DNA of 64,000 nt from Empedobacter brevis NBRC 14943 = ATCC 43319 (GTDB lineage: Bacteria; Bacteroidota; Bacteroidia; Flavobacteriales; Weeksellaceae), in contig NZ_KB908304.1 in NCBI RefSeq assembly GCF_000382425.1, forward strand, positions 1 through 64,000. The letters are read 5' to 3'. The translations under genes were made by a program, and so were the position numbers. Position 1 is the stretch's first letter; each line of letters starts with the position of its first letter. Below are positions 35,601 to 44,237 of this stretch, piece by piece. The notes under the pieces are model-generated. The model saw only the letters and a program-made list of their open reading frames with translations, did no database searches and was not told where the DNA came from.

Positions 35601-37610
35601 ATGAACAATAATACATCATTGTTTCAAAAAGATATGGTTCAGGAAGCCTTGAAGCAATCTTTTGTGAAACTCAATCCGAAAATCATGTTCCGCAACCCGG
35701 TTATGTTTACTGTATGGATAGGTACACTTGTCATGTTAATTGTCAGCCTGTGGACATTGTTTGGTGCACAGGGGCAAGGAAGCTTTATATACAATCTCGT
35801 TGTATTCATCGTCCTTTTTAAAACACTGTTGTTTGCTAATTTTGCAGAAGCCATTGCCGAAGCAAGAGGTAAAGCACAGGCGGAAAGTTTACGTAAAACA
35901 AGAGAAGAAACTCCGGCAAGATTAAAAAACGGGAAAACCATTTCATCCGCCGAGTTACAGAAAGGCGATGTTTTCATCTGTAAAGCAGGCGATATCATTC
36001 CATCTGACGGAGAAATTATCGAAGGCCTGGCTACTATAGATGAAAGTGCCATTACCGGAGAATCTGCTCCTGTGATCCGTGAAGCAGGGGGCGATAAAAG
36101 CTCCGTAACAGGTGGTACCAAAGTTTTATCAGATAAAATCGTGGTACAGGTAACAGCGCAACCCGGTGAAAGTTTCCTGGACAAAATGATTGCTTTAGTA
36201 GAAGGTGCTGCCCGACAAAAAACACCGAATGAAATCGCTTTAACGATTTTATTGGCAGGGTTTACATTGGTATTTATTATTGTCTGTGTAACGCTGAAAC
36301 CATTTGCTGATTATGCGAATGTTAACATCACAATCGCATCCTTTATCTCTCTGTTTGTCTGTCTGATCCCTACCACTATCGGAGGCTTATTGTCAGCCAT
36401 CGGGATTGCAGGGATGGACAGAGCCCTGAGAGCGAATGTAATTACCAAAAGTGGTAAAGCAGTTGAAACCGCTGGTGACATTGATGTTTTGTTATTGGAT
36501 AAAACAGGAACAATTACCATCGGTAACCGTAAAGCAACCCATTTTCATTCTGCCAATGGTATTGACGAGAAAAAACTCATAAAAGCCGCTGTACTAAGCT
36601 CCATGGCCGATGAAACACCGGAAGGAAAGTCGATTATCGAACTTGCCGGAGTTAATCCATTAAGCTATGAAGCAAGAAATCCTCAATTCATAAAGTTTAC
36701 GGCGGAGACAAGGAGTTCAGGTATAGACTATGAAAACACACGTATCCGAAAAGGAGCAACTGATGCCATTAAAAATATCGTTACACGAGCAGGCAATGCG
36801 TTTCCAAAAGAAGTTGAGGAAAAAGTTAAAATTATTTCTTCAAATGGTGGCACTCCGTTGGTTGTATCAGAGAATGAAATCGCTTTGGGCGTGATTGAAT
36901 TACAGGATATCATTAAACCCGGTATCCGGGAACGTTTTGAACGTCTGCGTAAAATGGGTATCAAAACCGTTATGGTAACAGGAGACAATCCTTTAACTGC
37001 AAAATTCATTGCTGAAAAGGCCGGTGTAGATGATTTTATAGCCGAAGCTAAGCCTGAAGACAAGATGAACTACATCAAAAAAGAGCAAAGTGAGGGCCGT
37101 TTGGTTGCGATGATGGGGGACGGAACAAACGATGCGCCAGCATTGGCTCAGGCTGATGTAGGCGTTGCAATGAATTCCGGTACACAAGCAGCGAAGGAAG
37201 CCGGCAATATGGTGGATCTGGACAACGACCCTACCAAATTGATTGAAGTGGTGGAAATCGGCAAACAGTTACTCATGACCCGTGGTACATTGACCACTTT
37301 CAGTATTGCGAATGATGTGGCCAAATATTTCGCTATCATTCCGGCATTGTTTATTACAGCTATTCCGGCATTGCAAGGGCTCAATATCATGAATTTACAC
37401 AGTCCGGAAAGTGCTATACTGTCGGCCGTTATTTTCAATGCGATCATCATTCCGATGCTAATTCCATTGGCTTTAAAGGGTGTTACCTACAAGCCAATCG
37501 GAGCAAGTGCTTTGCTCCGTAGAAACCTGCTCATCTTTGGTCTAGGAGGTATCCTGGTACCCTTTGCAGGAATCAAGCTGATAGATATGCTTATATCAGT
37601 TTTCTTTTAA
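35601..37610 (+). CDS. kdpB: KdpB, P-type ATPase subunit
   Basis: This 669-residue protein has the phosphorylation motif [10 protein letters not shown], the A-domain TGES loop ([11 protein letters not shown], whose Ser is the inhibitory phosphorylation site in E. coli KdpB), the nucleotide-domain KGA segment (RKGATDAI) and the hinge [21 protein letters not shown]. All catalytic elements look intact. It hydrolyses ATP to drive K+ through KdpA. It lies 21 bases after kdpA and 19 before kdpC, with no repeat elements in these gaps. Confidence 0.97.
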   Translation: MNNNTSLFQKDMVQEALKQSFVKLNPKIMFRNPVMFTVWIGTLVMLIVSLWTLFGAQGQGSFIYNLVVFIVLFKTLLFANFAEAIAEARGKAQAESLRKTREETPARLKNGKTISSAELQKGDVFICKAGDIIPSDGEIIEGLATIDESAITGESAPVIREAGGDKSSVTGGTKVLSDKIVVQVTAQPGESFLDKMIALVEGAARQKTPNEIALTILLAGFTLVFIIVCVTLKPFADYANVNITIASFISLFVCLIPTTIGGLLSAIGIAGMDRALRANVITKSGKAVETAGDIDVLLLDKTGTITIGNRKATHFHSANGIDEKKLIKAAVLSSMADETPEGKSIIELAGVNPLSYEARNPQFIKFTAETRSSGIDYENTRIRKGATDAIKNIVTRAGNAFPKEVEEKVKIISSNGGTPLVVSENEIALGVIELQDIIKPGIRERFERLRKMGIKTVMVTGDNPLTAKFIAEKAGVDDFIAEAKPEDKMNYIKKEQSEGRLVAMMGDGTNDAPALAQADVGVAMNSGTQAAKEAGNMVDLDNDPTKLIEVVEIGKQLLMTRGTLTTFSIANDVAKYFAIIPALFITAIPALQGLNIMNLHSPESAILSAVIFNAIIIPMLIPLALKGVTYKPIGASALLRRNLLIFGLGGILVPFAGIKLIDMLISVFF

Positions 37611-37629
37611 TCAATTTTAAATAAGAGTA

Positions 37630-38190
37630 ATGAAAAAACATATTTTGCCCGCAATAAAATTAACCACTGTTATGATGCTGTTCTTTACAGTCATTTATCC
37701 ACTTGTAGTCTGGGGAATTGCACAGTTTGCTCCCAATGCCGGAAAAGGAGAAATTATTGAACATAACGGAAAGAAGCATTATGTGAATATTGGTCAGTCT
37801 TTTACAGACGACAACTATTTCTGGTCAAGACCATCCGCTGTGGATTACAATGCTGCCGGTTCAGGAGGCAGTAACAAAGGTCCTTCCAATGCCGAATATT
37901 TAGCAGACGTTCAGGCCCGAATTGATACTTTTTTAGTACACAACCCGGAGGTTCATAAATCTGAAATACCTGTTGATCTGGTGACAGCCAGCGGAAGCGG
38001 ATTGGATCCAAACTTTTCCGTTCAGGCTGCAAAAGTACAGATAAAACGGATCGCTAAAATAAGAGGTATTGATGAACTGAAATTAAATCAATTAGTTGAT
38101 CAGCAAACTGAAAAACCTTTATGGGGCATATTCGGCCCTGAAAAAATAAATGTATTGAAACTAAATATCGCGTTAGACGGGTTAAAGTAA
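37630..38190 (+). CDS. kdpC: KdpC, periplasmic-facing subunit
   Basis: This 186-residue protein has a single N-terminal membrane helix. A KdpC domain follows, with the signature FSRPSA-type segment (YFWSRPSAVDYNAAGSGGSN) and the central VTASGSGLDPNFS motif. It stabilises the KdpB/KdpA complex and increases its nucleotide affinity. Length is normal (E. coli 190). Thirty-two bases containing TTGAAAG-type repeats separate it from the porin-like gene. Confidence 0.96.
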   Translation: MKKHILPAIKLTTVMMLFFTVIYPLVVWGIAQFAPNAGKGEIIEHNGKKHYVNIGQSFTDDNYFWSRPSAVDYNAAGSGGSNKGPSNAEYLADVQARIDTFLVHNPEVHKSEIPVDLVTASGSGLDPNFSVQAAKVQIKRIAKIRGIDELKLNQLVDQQTEKPLWGIFGPEKINVLKLNIALDGLK

Positions 38191-38222
38191 TTGAAAGTTG
38201 AAAATGAAACATTGAAAGTAAA
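38191..38222. repeat. TTGAAAG heptamer tract between kdpC and porin gene
   Basis: TTGAAAG, TTGAAAA, then TGAAAC and TTGAAAG follow one another almost without spacer. The phase is close to seven bases, as in the other heptamer elements in this operon, but the sequence word differs. Confidence 0.5.
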
Positions 38223-39320
38223 GTGAATAAATTTAAAATAATAGCAGTATTGATAATTATCAATTGTCAATTATCAATTGTCAATTCAGCAAAAGCTCAA
38301 GAAACCGAAAAAAAACCGTTGACCATCAGCGGATATGCAGAAGTCTATTACCAGCAGGATTTCAATAATCCAAAGTCGAATACGAGACCCGGATTTGTTT
38401 ACAGCCATCACCGTAACAATGAAGTGAGTTTAAACTTAGGTTTTATAAAAGCTGCCTACGAAACAGATAAAGTGAGAGCGAATCTGGCGCTTGGAGTAGG
38501 CTCTTATATGAATGCCAACTATGCCGCAGAAGAAGGTGTACTTAAAAACATCTATGAAGCCAATGTAGGTATGAAGTTGTCAAAAACCAAAAATCTATGG
38601 CTCGATGCCGGTATTTTGCCCTCACATATCGGTTTTGAAAGTGCTATCGGAGCAGATTGCTTTACACTGACCAGAAGTATCATGGCCGATAATTCGCCCT
38701 ATTTCGAAACAGGAGCTAAACTCTCCTATGCAACCGACAACGGCAAATGGAATATGGCCGTATTGATATTAAACAGTTGGCAACGCATTCAACGTGTAGA
38801 AGGAAATACGACACCCGCTTTCGGACATCAGTTAACTTTCAGCCCGTCAGATAAAGTTACCCTGAACAGCAGTTCATTTATAGGCAACGATTTTCCGGAT
38901 GATGAACGCAGAATGCGTTATTTCCACAACCTGTACGGACAATTTCAGATCAGTAATCAATTTACCCTGATTGCCGGATTTGATATTGGAGCACAACAGA
39001 AAGAAAAGTCAAGTGATGACTATGATATATGGTACACACCCGTTCTGATAGCGAAATACAGCCCTACTGAAAAAGTAAGTATCGCTGCAAGAGGAGAATA
39101 TTACCACGATAAGAATGGTGTTATTATCTCATCAGAAACGGAAAACGGATTTCAAACATTTGGAGCTTCGCTGAATGTAGATTATCAAATTTTACCCAAT
39201 CTGATTTGGCGTACCGAAGTCAAAAGTCTAAATAGCAAAGATGCTATTTTCATAAATAGAGATGCTAATATGAAAAAAGACAATGTAATGGCAGTTACAT
39301 CGCTAGCGATACGTTTCTAA
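38223..39320 (+). CDS. Outer-membrane beta-barrel (porin-like) of the kdp operon
   Basis: This 365-residue protein, with a GTG start, has a signal peptide ending at about SAKAQ (residue 26). The rest alternates as expected for a 16-strand-like barrel: SGYAEVYYQQDF, then amphipathic strands, ending with an aromatic Phe (LAIRF). It resembles the OmpL/beta-barrel porin-2 proteins that accompany kdp genes in Bacteroidota. It may let K+ cross the outer membrane under starvation. Most of the hydrophobic core of its signal peptide is encoded by a tandem heptamer repeat (38260-38287). A strong hairpin follows the stop codon. Confidence 0.85.
   Translation: MNKFKIIAVLIIINCQLSIVNSAKAQETEKKPLTISGYAEVYYQQDFNNPKSNTRPGFVYSHHRNNEVSLNLGFIKAAYETDKVRANLALGVGSYMNANYAAEEGVLKNIYEANVGMKLSKTKNLWLDAGILPSHIGFESAIGADCFTLTRSIMADNSPYFETGAKLSYATDNGKWNMAVLILNSWQRIQRVEGNTTPAFGHQLTFSPSDKVTLNSSSFIGNDFPDDERRMRYFHNLYGQFQISNQFTLIAGFDIGAQQKEKSSDDYDIWYTPVLIAKYSPTEKVSIAARGEYYHDKNGVIISSETENGFQTFGASLNVDYQILPNLIWRTEVKSLNSKDAIFINRDANMKKDNVMAVTSLAIRF
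38260..38287 (+). repeat. Four tandem TCAATT(N) heptamers inside the porin signal peptide
   Basis: TCAATTG, TCAATTA, TCAATTG and TCAATTC stand in uninterrupted tandem, preceded by the related ATAATTA. Three heptamers equal seven codons, so the tract reads in frame as the hydrophobic signal core NCQLSIVN. Similar peptide strings occur in other Bacteroidota signal sequences as I recall them; I cannot check this here. Confidence 0.85.
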
Positions 39321-39335
39321 TATTTCCATGTACAC

Positions 39336-39369
39336 AAATTCCCCTTGACAATTTGTCTAAGGGGAATTT
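39336..39369 (+). other. Strong hairpin between porin gene and kdpD
   Basis: AAATTCCCCTT (39336-39346) pairs perfectly with AAGGGGAATTT (39359-39369), with an inner GACAA…GTC helix. No T run follows (ATAAATTTAT), so it may be an RNA processing or stability element or a weak terminator that lowers expression of the sensor genes relative to the pump. Confidence 0.6.
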
Positions 39370-39396
39370 ATAAATTTATATAACCAAACAGATTGT

Positions 39397-40518
39397 ATGG
39401 ACGAAAGAAAAAGTGCAGAACATTTTTTGGAGCTGATCCAAAAATCCCGAAGAGGAAAATTCAAGCTCTACATCGGGATGAGTGCCGGTGTGGGTAAAAC
39501 CTATCGAATGTTACAAGAAGCACATACACTATTGCGTAATGGCATCGATGTAAAAATCGGATATATTGAGACACACAAAAGACCTGAAACCCATGCTTTA
39601 TTGGAAGGACTTCCATTAATCCCCAGACGAAAACTTTTTTATAAAGGCAAAGAACTGGAAGAACTGGATTTACAAGCTATTATCAATCTACGTCCCGAAG
39701 TAGTTATTATAGATGAACTCGCACATACTAACATAGAAGGAAGCAACAATGAAAAGCGCTGGCAGGATGTCCTTGATATTCTAGAAACAGGTATTAATGT
39801 CATCAGTGCGGTCAATATTCAGCATATAGAAAGCCTGAATGAAGAAGTACATGAAATTACAGGCATTGATGTACAAGAACGTATTCCCGACAGTGTAGTT
39901 ACCCAGGCAGATGAGGTGGTCAATATTGACCTTACAGCAGAAGATTTGATAGACAGGCTAAAAGCAGGAAAAATCTACGAAAGTTCTAAAATAGCAGCCG
40001 CTCTCAATAATTTTTTTAAGAGTGAACACATCTTACAGCTTCGGGAGCTGGCGTTAAAAGAAGTCGCTTCACAAGTACAGCGAAAAGTGGAAACAGAAGT
40101 AATATTGACAAGAAATATTAAGAAAGAACGTTTCTTGGCTTGCATCAGTTCAAACGAAAAAACAGCCAAAAATGTTATTCGTAAAACAGCTCGATTAGCG
40201 AACTATTACAACAGCAAATGGTATGTGATGTATGTGCAAATCCCTAAAGAAAATCCGGATAAAATTGCTCTGGATAAACAACGGCATTTGATTAATAATT
40301 TTAAATTAGCGACAGAATTGGGAGCAGAAATAATTAAAGTAAAAGCAAAAAATACAACCAAGGCTATCATCAAGGAATGTGAAGATCGTAAGATAACGAC
40401 AGTTTGTATCGGTAAACCGCACATTACCCTCGTTAAAATTATTTTAGCAACCGACACATTCAATGCCCTGCTGAATAAATTATCACATGAAAATATAGAT
40501 TTGATAATACTTTCGTGA
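39397..40518 (+). CDS. kdpD: KdpD N-terminal sensor domain protein (no kinase part)
   Basis: This 373-residue protein corresponds to the cytosolic N-terminus of KdpD only. The KdpD domain has Walker A GMSAGVGKTY (residues 27-36) and Walker B VVIIDELAHTN. A universal-stress-like domain (about 250-373) follows. The four membrane helices and the histidine kinase of E. coli KdpD are missing. The histidine kinase is supplied by the next gene, 71 bases downstream. This split arrangement is common in Bacteroidota. It probably senses K+ status or c-di-AMP and acts on the separate kinase; that is inference. Confidence 0.92.
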   Translation: MDERKSAEHFLELIQKSRRGKFKLYIGMSAGVGKTYRMLQEAHTLLRNGIDVKIGYIETHKRPETHALLEGLPLIPRRKLFYKGKELEELDLQAIINLRPEVVIIDELAHTNIEGSNNEKRWQDVLDILETGINVISAVNIQHIESLNEEVHEITGIDVQERIPDSVVTQADEVVNIDLTAEDLIDRLKAGKIYESSKIAAALNNFFKSEHILQLRELALKEVASQVQRKVETEVILTRNIKKERFLACISSNEKTAKNVIRKTARLANYYNSKWYVMYVQIPKENPDKIALDKQRHLINNFKLATELGAEIIKVKAKNTTKAIIKECEDRKITTVCIGKPHITLVKIILATDTFNALLNKLSHENIDLIILS

Positions 40519-40524
40519 GAAGTT

Positions 40525-40576
40525 GTCAGTGGGAAGTAAGAAGGACTTTTTACCTTTCACTTTTCTCCTCTCACCC
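40525..40576. repeat. Heptamer-built imperfect palindrome, copy 3
   Basis: The left side reads GTGGGAAGT-AAGAAGG and the right side CTTTCAC-TTTTCTC-CTCTCACCC, i.e. heptamers complementary in style to the left arm. It sits exactly in the 71-base gap between kdpD and the kinase gene, ending 13 bases before the kinase start at 40590. Confidence 0.6.
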
Positions 40577-40589
40577 AAAAAACAAAAAA

Positions 40590-42332
40590 ATGAAAATTAA
40601 AGCAAAATTAACCATCGGTGTCGGCGCCCTGTTTTTGTTGATCTTGACACTTGCAGTTGTAAGTGGCTGGTTCGTCAACCAACTCAAAAAAGATACCAAC
40701 AATATCCTTGTTGCCAATTACAATACACTGCAGTATTCGCGAAATATGCTGTTAGCACTCGAAGATATAACGAAAGACAAAACTGCTTTGGGCATTTTTG
40801 AAAAGAACCTGAACTTACAACATCAAAATGTTACAGAAATAGGTGAAAAAGAAGCCACACGTTTGATCATCAAACATTTCAATTCTTTAAAACAGCATCC
40901 TGATAATATCGAATTAAATTCATTCATTCGGAAAGATATCACAGAGGTCATGCGTCTGAACATGGAGGCCATCAACCGGAAAAGCGACATTGCGGATGAT
41001 ACCGCTCAGAGAGCAATTGTGATTATCTCTGTTACAGGAACATTATGTTTTATTATTGCATTCACTTTGTTAATCAACCTGCCATCCAATATTGCCGATC
41101 CGATCAAAGAGCTCACAGAAAGTATAAAGGAAATTGCCGGGCAGAATTATAAAAAACGGGTACATTTCGAAAGTCACAATGAATTTGGTGACCTGGCAAA
41201 ATCATTCAACACCATGGCTCAAAAACTGGAAGAATATTCTGAAAGTAAATTGGATAAAATTCTGAAAGGCAAAAAACGAATTGAAACATTAATTGACAAC
41301 CTGCATGATCCGGTGATTGGTATTGATGAAAACAAAAAAGTACTCTTCGCCAATGAAAAAGCTTTAACGATTTCGGGTTTACGAAAAGAAGAATTCATCG
41401 AAAAAAGAATACAGGATATCGCCGTGACAAACGATTTGATCAGAACCATTATCAAAAATCTTTTCCTTCCGAAAGATGAGAATACAAAATCAGAACAGTT
41501 AAAGATTTATGCCGACGGCAAGGAAAGTTATTTTGAAAAAGAAGTTGTAGATATTAATATCATTCCAACCGGAGAAGCAAACAGTGAGTTTATCGGTCAG
41601 GTCATTCTTTTGAGAAACATTACGCCGTTTAAAGAGCTTGATCTGGCAAAAACCAATTTTATGGGAACCGTTTCCCATGAATTTAAAACACCCATTTCTT
41701 CTATGCAAATGGGCATTCAACTTCTGGAAAATGAAAAAACCGGAGCGTTGAATAACGAGCAAAAAGGATTGATAAACGGCATAAAAGATGATACGGACAG
41801 ACTGTTAAAAATCACAGGGGAATTATTAAATATCACGCAAGTTGAGAGTGGAGCAGTTCAGATAAATTTAATTTCTTCAGAAATCAAACCCATGATTGAC
41901 TATGCTTTAAATGCCAATAAATCTGCCGCTGAACATAAGAACATTCAACTAGATGTTAACATTCAGGATGATGAATTAGTGCTTGCTGACAGTGAAAAGA
42001 CAGCTTGGGTACTCACCAATATTATTTCTAATGCTATCCGGTATTCTTATGAGAATGCCACAATTTTGATCAAAACAGAGAAAGAAAACCATCAAATTAA
42101 ATTTTCTGTAACCGATACAGGACAAGGAATACAATCACAATTTTTAAATAAAATTTTTGAACGCTATTTCCGAATTCCGGGAACCAAAAAAGACGGGACC
42201 GGTTTAGGTTTGAGTATAAGCAAAGAATTTATTGAAGCTCAAGGTGGAAAAATATGGGCAGAGAGTGAATACGGTGCAGGAAGTACTTTTTATTTTACAC
42301 TTTACACCAATTCAAATAATTTTTCGAAATGA
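40590..42332 (+). CDS. Membrane histidine kinase of the kdp system (HAMP-PAS-HisKA-HATPase)
   Basis: The start is placed at the Met at 40590 (MKIKAKLTIG), giving 580 residues. An in-frame ATG at 40515 would run through the repeat element and add an unlikely 25-residue leader. Domains are TM1 (~8-30), a ~130-residue periplasmic helical sensor, TM2 (~155-178), HAMP (~180-235), PAS (~255-360), HisKA with phospho-acceptor His in GTVSHEFKTP, and HATPase_c with N (NIISNAIRYS), DTGQGI and GTGLGL boxes. It presumably receives the KdpD signal and phosphorylates the sigma54 regulator at 26294. No response regulator adjoins it. Confidence 0.93.
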   Translation: MKIKAKLTIGVGALFLLILTLAVVSGWFVNQLKKDTNNILVANYNTLQYSRNMLLALEDITKDKTALGIFEKNLNLQHQNVTEIGEKEATRLIIKHFNSLKQHPDNIELNSFIRKDITEVMRLNMEAINRKSDIADDTAQRAIVIISVTGTLCFIIAFTLLINLPSNIADPIKELTESIKEIAGQNYKKRVHFESHNEFGDLAKSFNTMAQKLEEYSESKLDKILKGKKRIETLIDNLHDPVIGIDENKKVLFANEKALTISGLRKEEFIEKRIQDIAVTNDLIRTIIKNLFLPKDENTKSEQLKIYADGKESYFEKEVVDINIIPTGEANSEFIGQVILLRNITPFKELDLAKTNFMGTVSHEFKTPISSMQMGIQLLENEKTGALNNEQKGLINGIKDDTDRLLKITGELLNITQVESGAVQINLISSEIKPMIDYALNANKSAAEHKNIQLDVNIQDDELVLADSEKTAWVLTNIISNAIRYSYENATILIKTEKENHQIKFSVTDTGQGIQSQFLNKIFERYFRIPGTKKDGTGLGLSISKEFIEAQGGKIWAESEYGAGSTFYFTLYTNSNNFSK

Positions 42333-42473
42333 AATAACGAAAAATTATATAAACAATAAAATTCTATCTTTAAATACTTTATTTACTAAAGAAAATTCGA
42401 TAATAATTTCATTCGAACTCATATTTTTTAATAACTTAATACAAGTAAAACGATTTATTTTAACACATAAATT

Positions 42474-43046
42474 ATGCTTGACGATTTACTACATCAGATA
42501 CATCATTGTAAAGTTTGTGAAGATTTTTTACCCTTGGGTGCAAACCCTATTGTACAAGCTGATTCCAAATCCAAAATTGTAATTATTGGGCAAGCGCCGG
42601 GATTAAAAGCTCATCAATCAAATATTCCATGGAACGATGCCAGCGGAGATCATTTACGTAAATGGCTAGATGTAACTAAAACTCAATTTTATGACCCCAA
42701 GCTCTTTGCACTCATCCCCATGGGATTTTGTTATCCGGGGAAAGGTAAGTCGGGCGATTTACCTCCCCGAAAAGAATGTGCTCCTTTATGGCACCAACGT
42801 TTGCTCAACGAAATGCCAGAAATAAAACTCACTTTGCTTATAGGAAGATATGCACAAGCATATTATTTAAGGGAAGCAAAGCACAAAACAATCACAGAAA
42901 ATGTGCTGTGTTTCGAGAGCTATTTACCCTATTTTTTTCCTTTACCTCATCCTTCCCCGCGGAATTTCATCTGGATGAACAAAAATCCATGGTTCTCAGA
43001 ACATGTTCTTCCCGAATTAAAAAATAAAATTGCGGATATTTTGTAA
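42474..43046 (+). CDS. Uracil-DNA glycosylase family protein
   Basis: This 190-residue protein has an N-terminal HHCKVCEDF Cys pair, the active-site-like motif GQAPG followed by NASGD-type contacts (WNDASGDHLRKWL), and the C-terminal PHPSPRN loop. This form is the short UDG-superfamily protein common in Bacteroidota. Members remove uracil from DNA, although activity for this subfamily is not always demonstrated. It follows the kinase gene by 141 bases that show no terminator and is probably transcribed separately. Confidence 0.88.
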   Translation: MLDDLLHQIHHCKVCEDFLPLGANPIVQADSKSKIVIIGQAPGLKAHQSNIPWNDASGDHLRKWLDVTKTQFYDPKLFALIPMGFCYPGKGKSGDLPPRKECAPLWHQRLLNEMPEIKLTLLIGRYAQAYYLREAKHKTITENVLCFESYLPYFFPLPHPSPRNFIWMNKNPWFSEHVLPELKNKIADIL

Positions 43047-43088
43047 CAAATACTAATCATTACCGTCTATTAAAGAAAATGTATTTTT

Positions 43089-44099
43089 ATGATTCGATTT
43101 TTTCTATTTATTTGCTCTTTTTTCTGTTTGATATCTGTTCAAGCACAAAATTTTAAAAATGATAGCATTCGATCATTTTTAGATCAAGCGATGAATATTA
43201 TAGAAGCAAACTCTATTCATACAGAGAATTTAACATCTATTAAACATAAGCTTTATAAAAACTCAAAAAATTTGAATTCTTTAGACGAAGTCGCTCCTTT
43301 ATTTGAAGAAGTTTTTGAAGCGCTCAATGATTATCATGGCAGTTTAAAATACAAAGGAAAAACTTATGGATGGACTAAGGATACATCTTATGTAAATGCT
43401 TACTTAAAAAGTAAATTAAAAGAAGAAACGAACGTAAGTAGTTTCATTCTTGATCAAGATGTTGCCTATATAAGAATTCCGGGAAATAATGATTTTGCTT
43501 TTAAGAAAGTCGACAGTTTAGCAAATGATATTGTTTCACACATCAATCAAGTAAATTCTGACAAGATCAAGGGGTGGATTATCGATTTAAGAATGAATAC
43601 CGGAGGAAATATGTATCCAATATTATTAGGGTTAAAGGAATTGATTGGAAATGAACTCGTTTTTGGTGGTTTTATCAATTCTAAAAATCAATCTACCGGA
43701 ATTTGGGAAATAAAAGAGAATAAACTATCCATTGATCATATTACACTGGAACGAAAAACAATTTTAAATTACCCCCCTCCTAACACTATTCCAATTGTAA
43801 TTTTAACAAGCGGATACACAGCAAGCGCAGGTGAAATGACTGCTATTTCATTTATAGGAAGAGACCACACTTACATCGTAGGCGAACCTACAGCCCATTA
43901 TACTACTGCAGTTCAAGGATTTGAAATTAATCAATTTGCAGCCCTAAATCTTTCCACAGATTATGTCGTAGATCGAAACAAAAAAGTTTATAAAGGCCGT
44001 ATTATTCCGGATATTGAAATTACAAAAGGAGACAATTTTGAAGAGTTGAGAAAAGACACAAAAATAAGTCAAGCCTTGAAATTATTAAAAAGTAAATAA
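43089..44099 (+). CDS. S41-family (tail-specific) secreted peptidase
   Basis: This 336-residue protein has a signal peptide to VQAQ (residue 20). The protease core has the strand VAYIRIPG, the substrate-groove segment WIIDLRMNTGGNM and the catalytic Ser in LTSGYTASAGEMTA (the Ser of TASAGE). A PDZ domain is not visible, so the protein is a compact S41 type. It should act in the periplasm or at the surface on unfolded or C-terminally tagged proteins; the precise substrate is unknown. It is 42 bases downstream of the glycosylase gene. Confidence 0.87.
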   Translation: MIRFFLFICSFFCLISVQAQNFKNDSIRSFLDQAMNIIEANSIHTENLTSIKHKLYKNSKNLNSLDEVAPLFEEVFEALNDYHGSLKYKGKTYGWTKDTSYVNAYLKSKLKEETNVSSFILDQDVAYIRIPGNNDFAFKKVDSLANDIVSHINQVNSDKIKGWIIDLRMNTGGNMYPILLGLKELIGNELVFGGFINSKNQSTGIWEIKENKLSIDHITLERKTILNYPPPNTIPIVILTSGYTASAGEMTAISFIGRDHTYIVGEPTAHYTTAVQGFEINQFAALNLSTDYVVDRNKKVYKGRIIPDIEITKGDNFEELRKDTKISQALKLLKSK

Positions 44100-44237
44100 T
44101 CTATAAAACGAAACATACAACAATTCTCTTTCGTAATTGATGGCTATTTAAACAGCTCATCACAAAAAATCAACAATTCGGTGACTAATTCTTGTTATAA
44201 ATGAGTCGAAAAGATAATTTCACTTAAAAATATAACC

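Noticed and set aside
38260-38287. CRISPR-like repeat array
   Set aside because: Units are 7 bases without spacers and lie inside a coding region.
40515-40589. Upstream extension of the kinase overlapping kdpD
   Set aside because: It would translate the repeat element and gives a non-membrane leader before TM1.
42232-42582. Plus-strand frame bridging the kinase end and the glycosylase start
   Set aside because: It overlaps two well-supported genes in another frame and shows a shadow-like composition.
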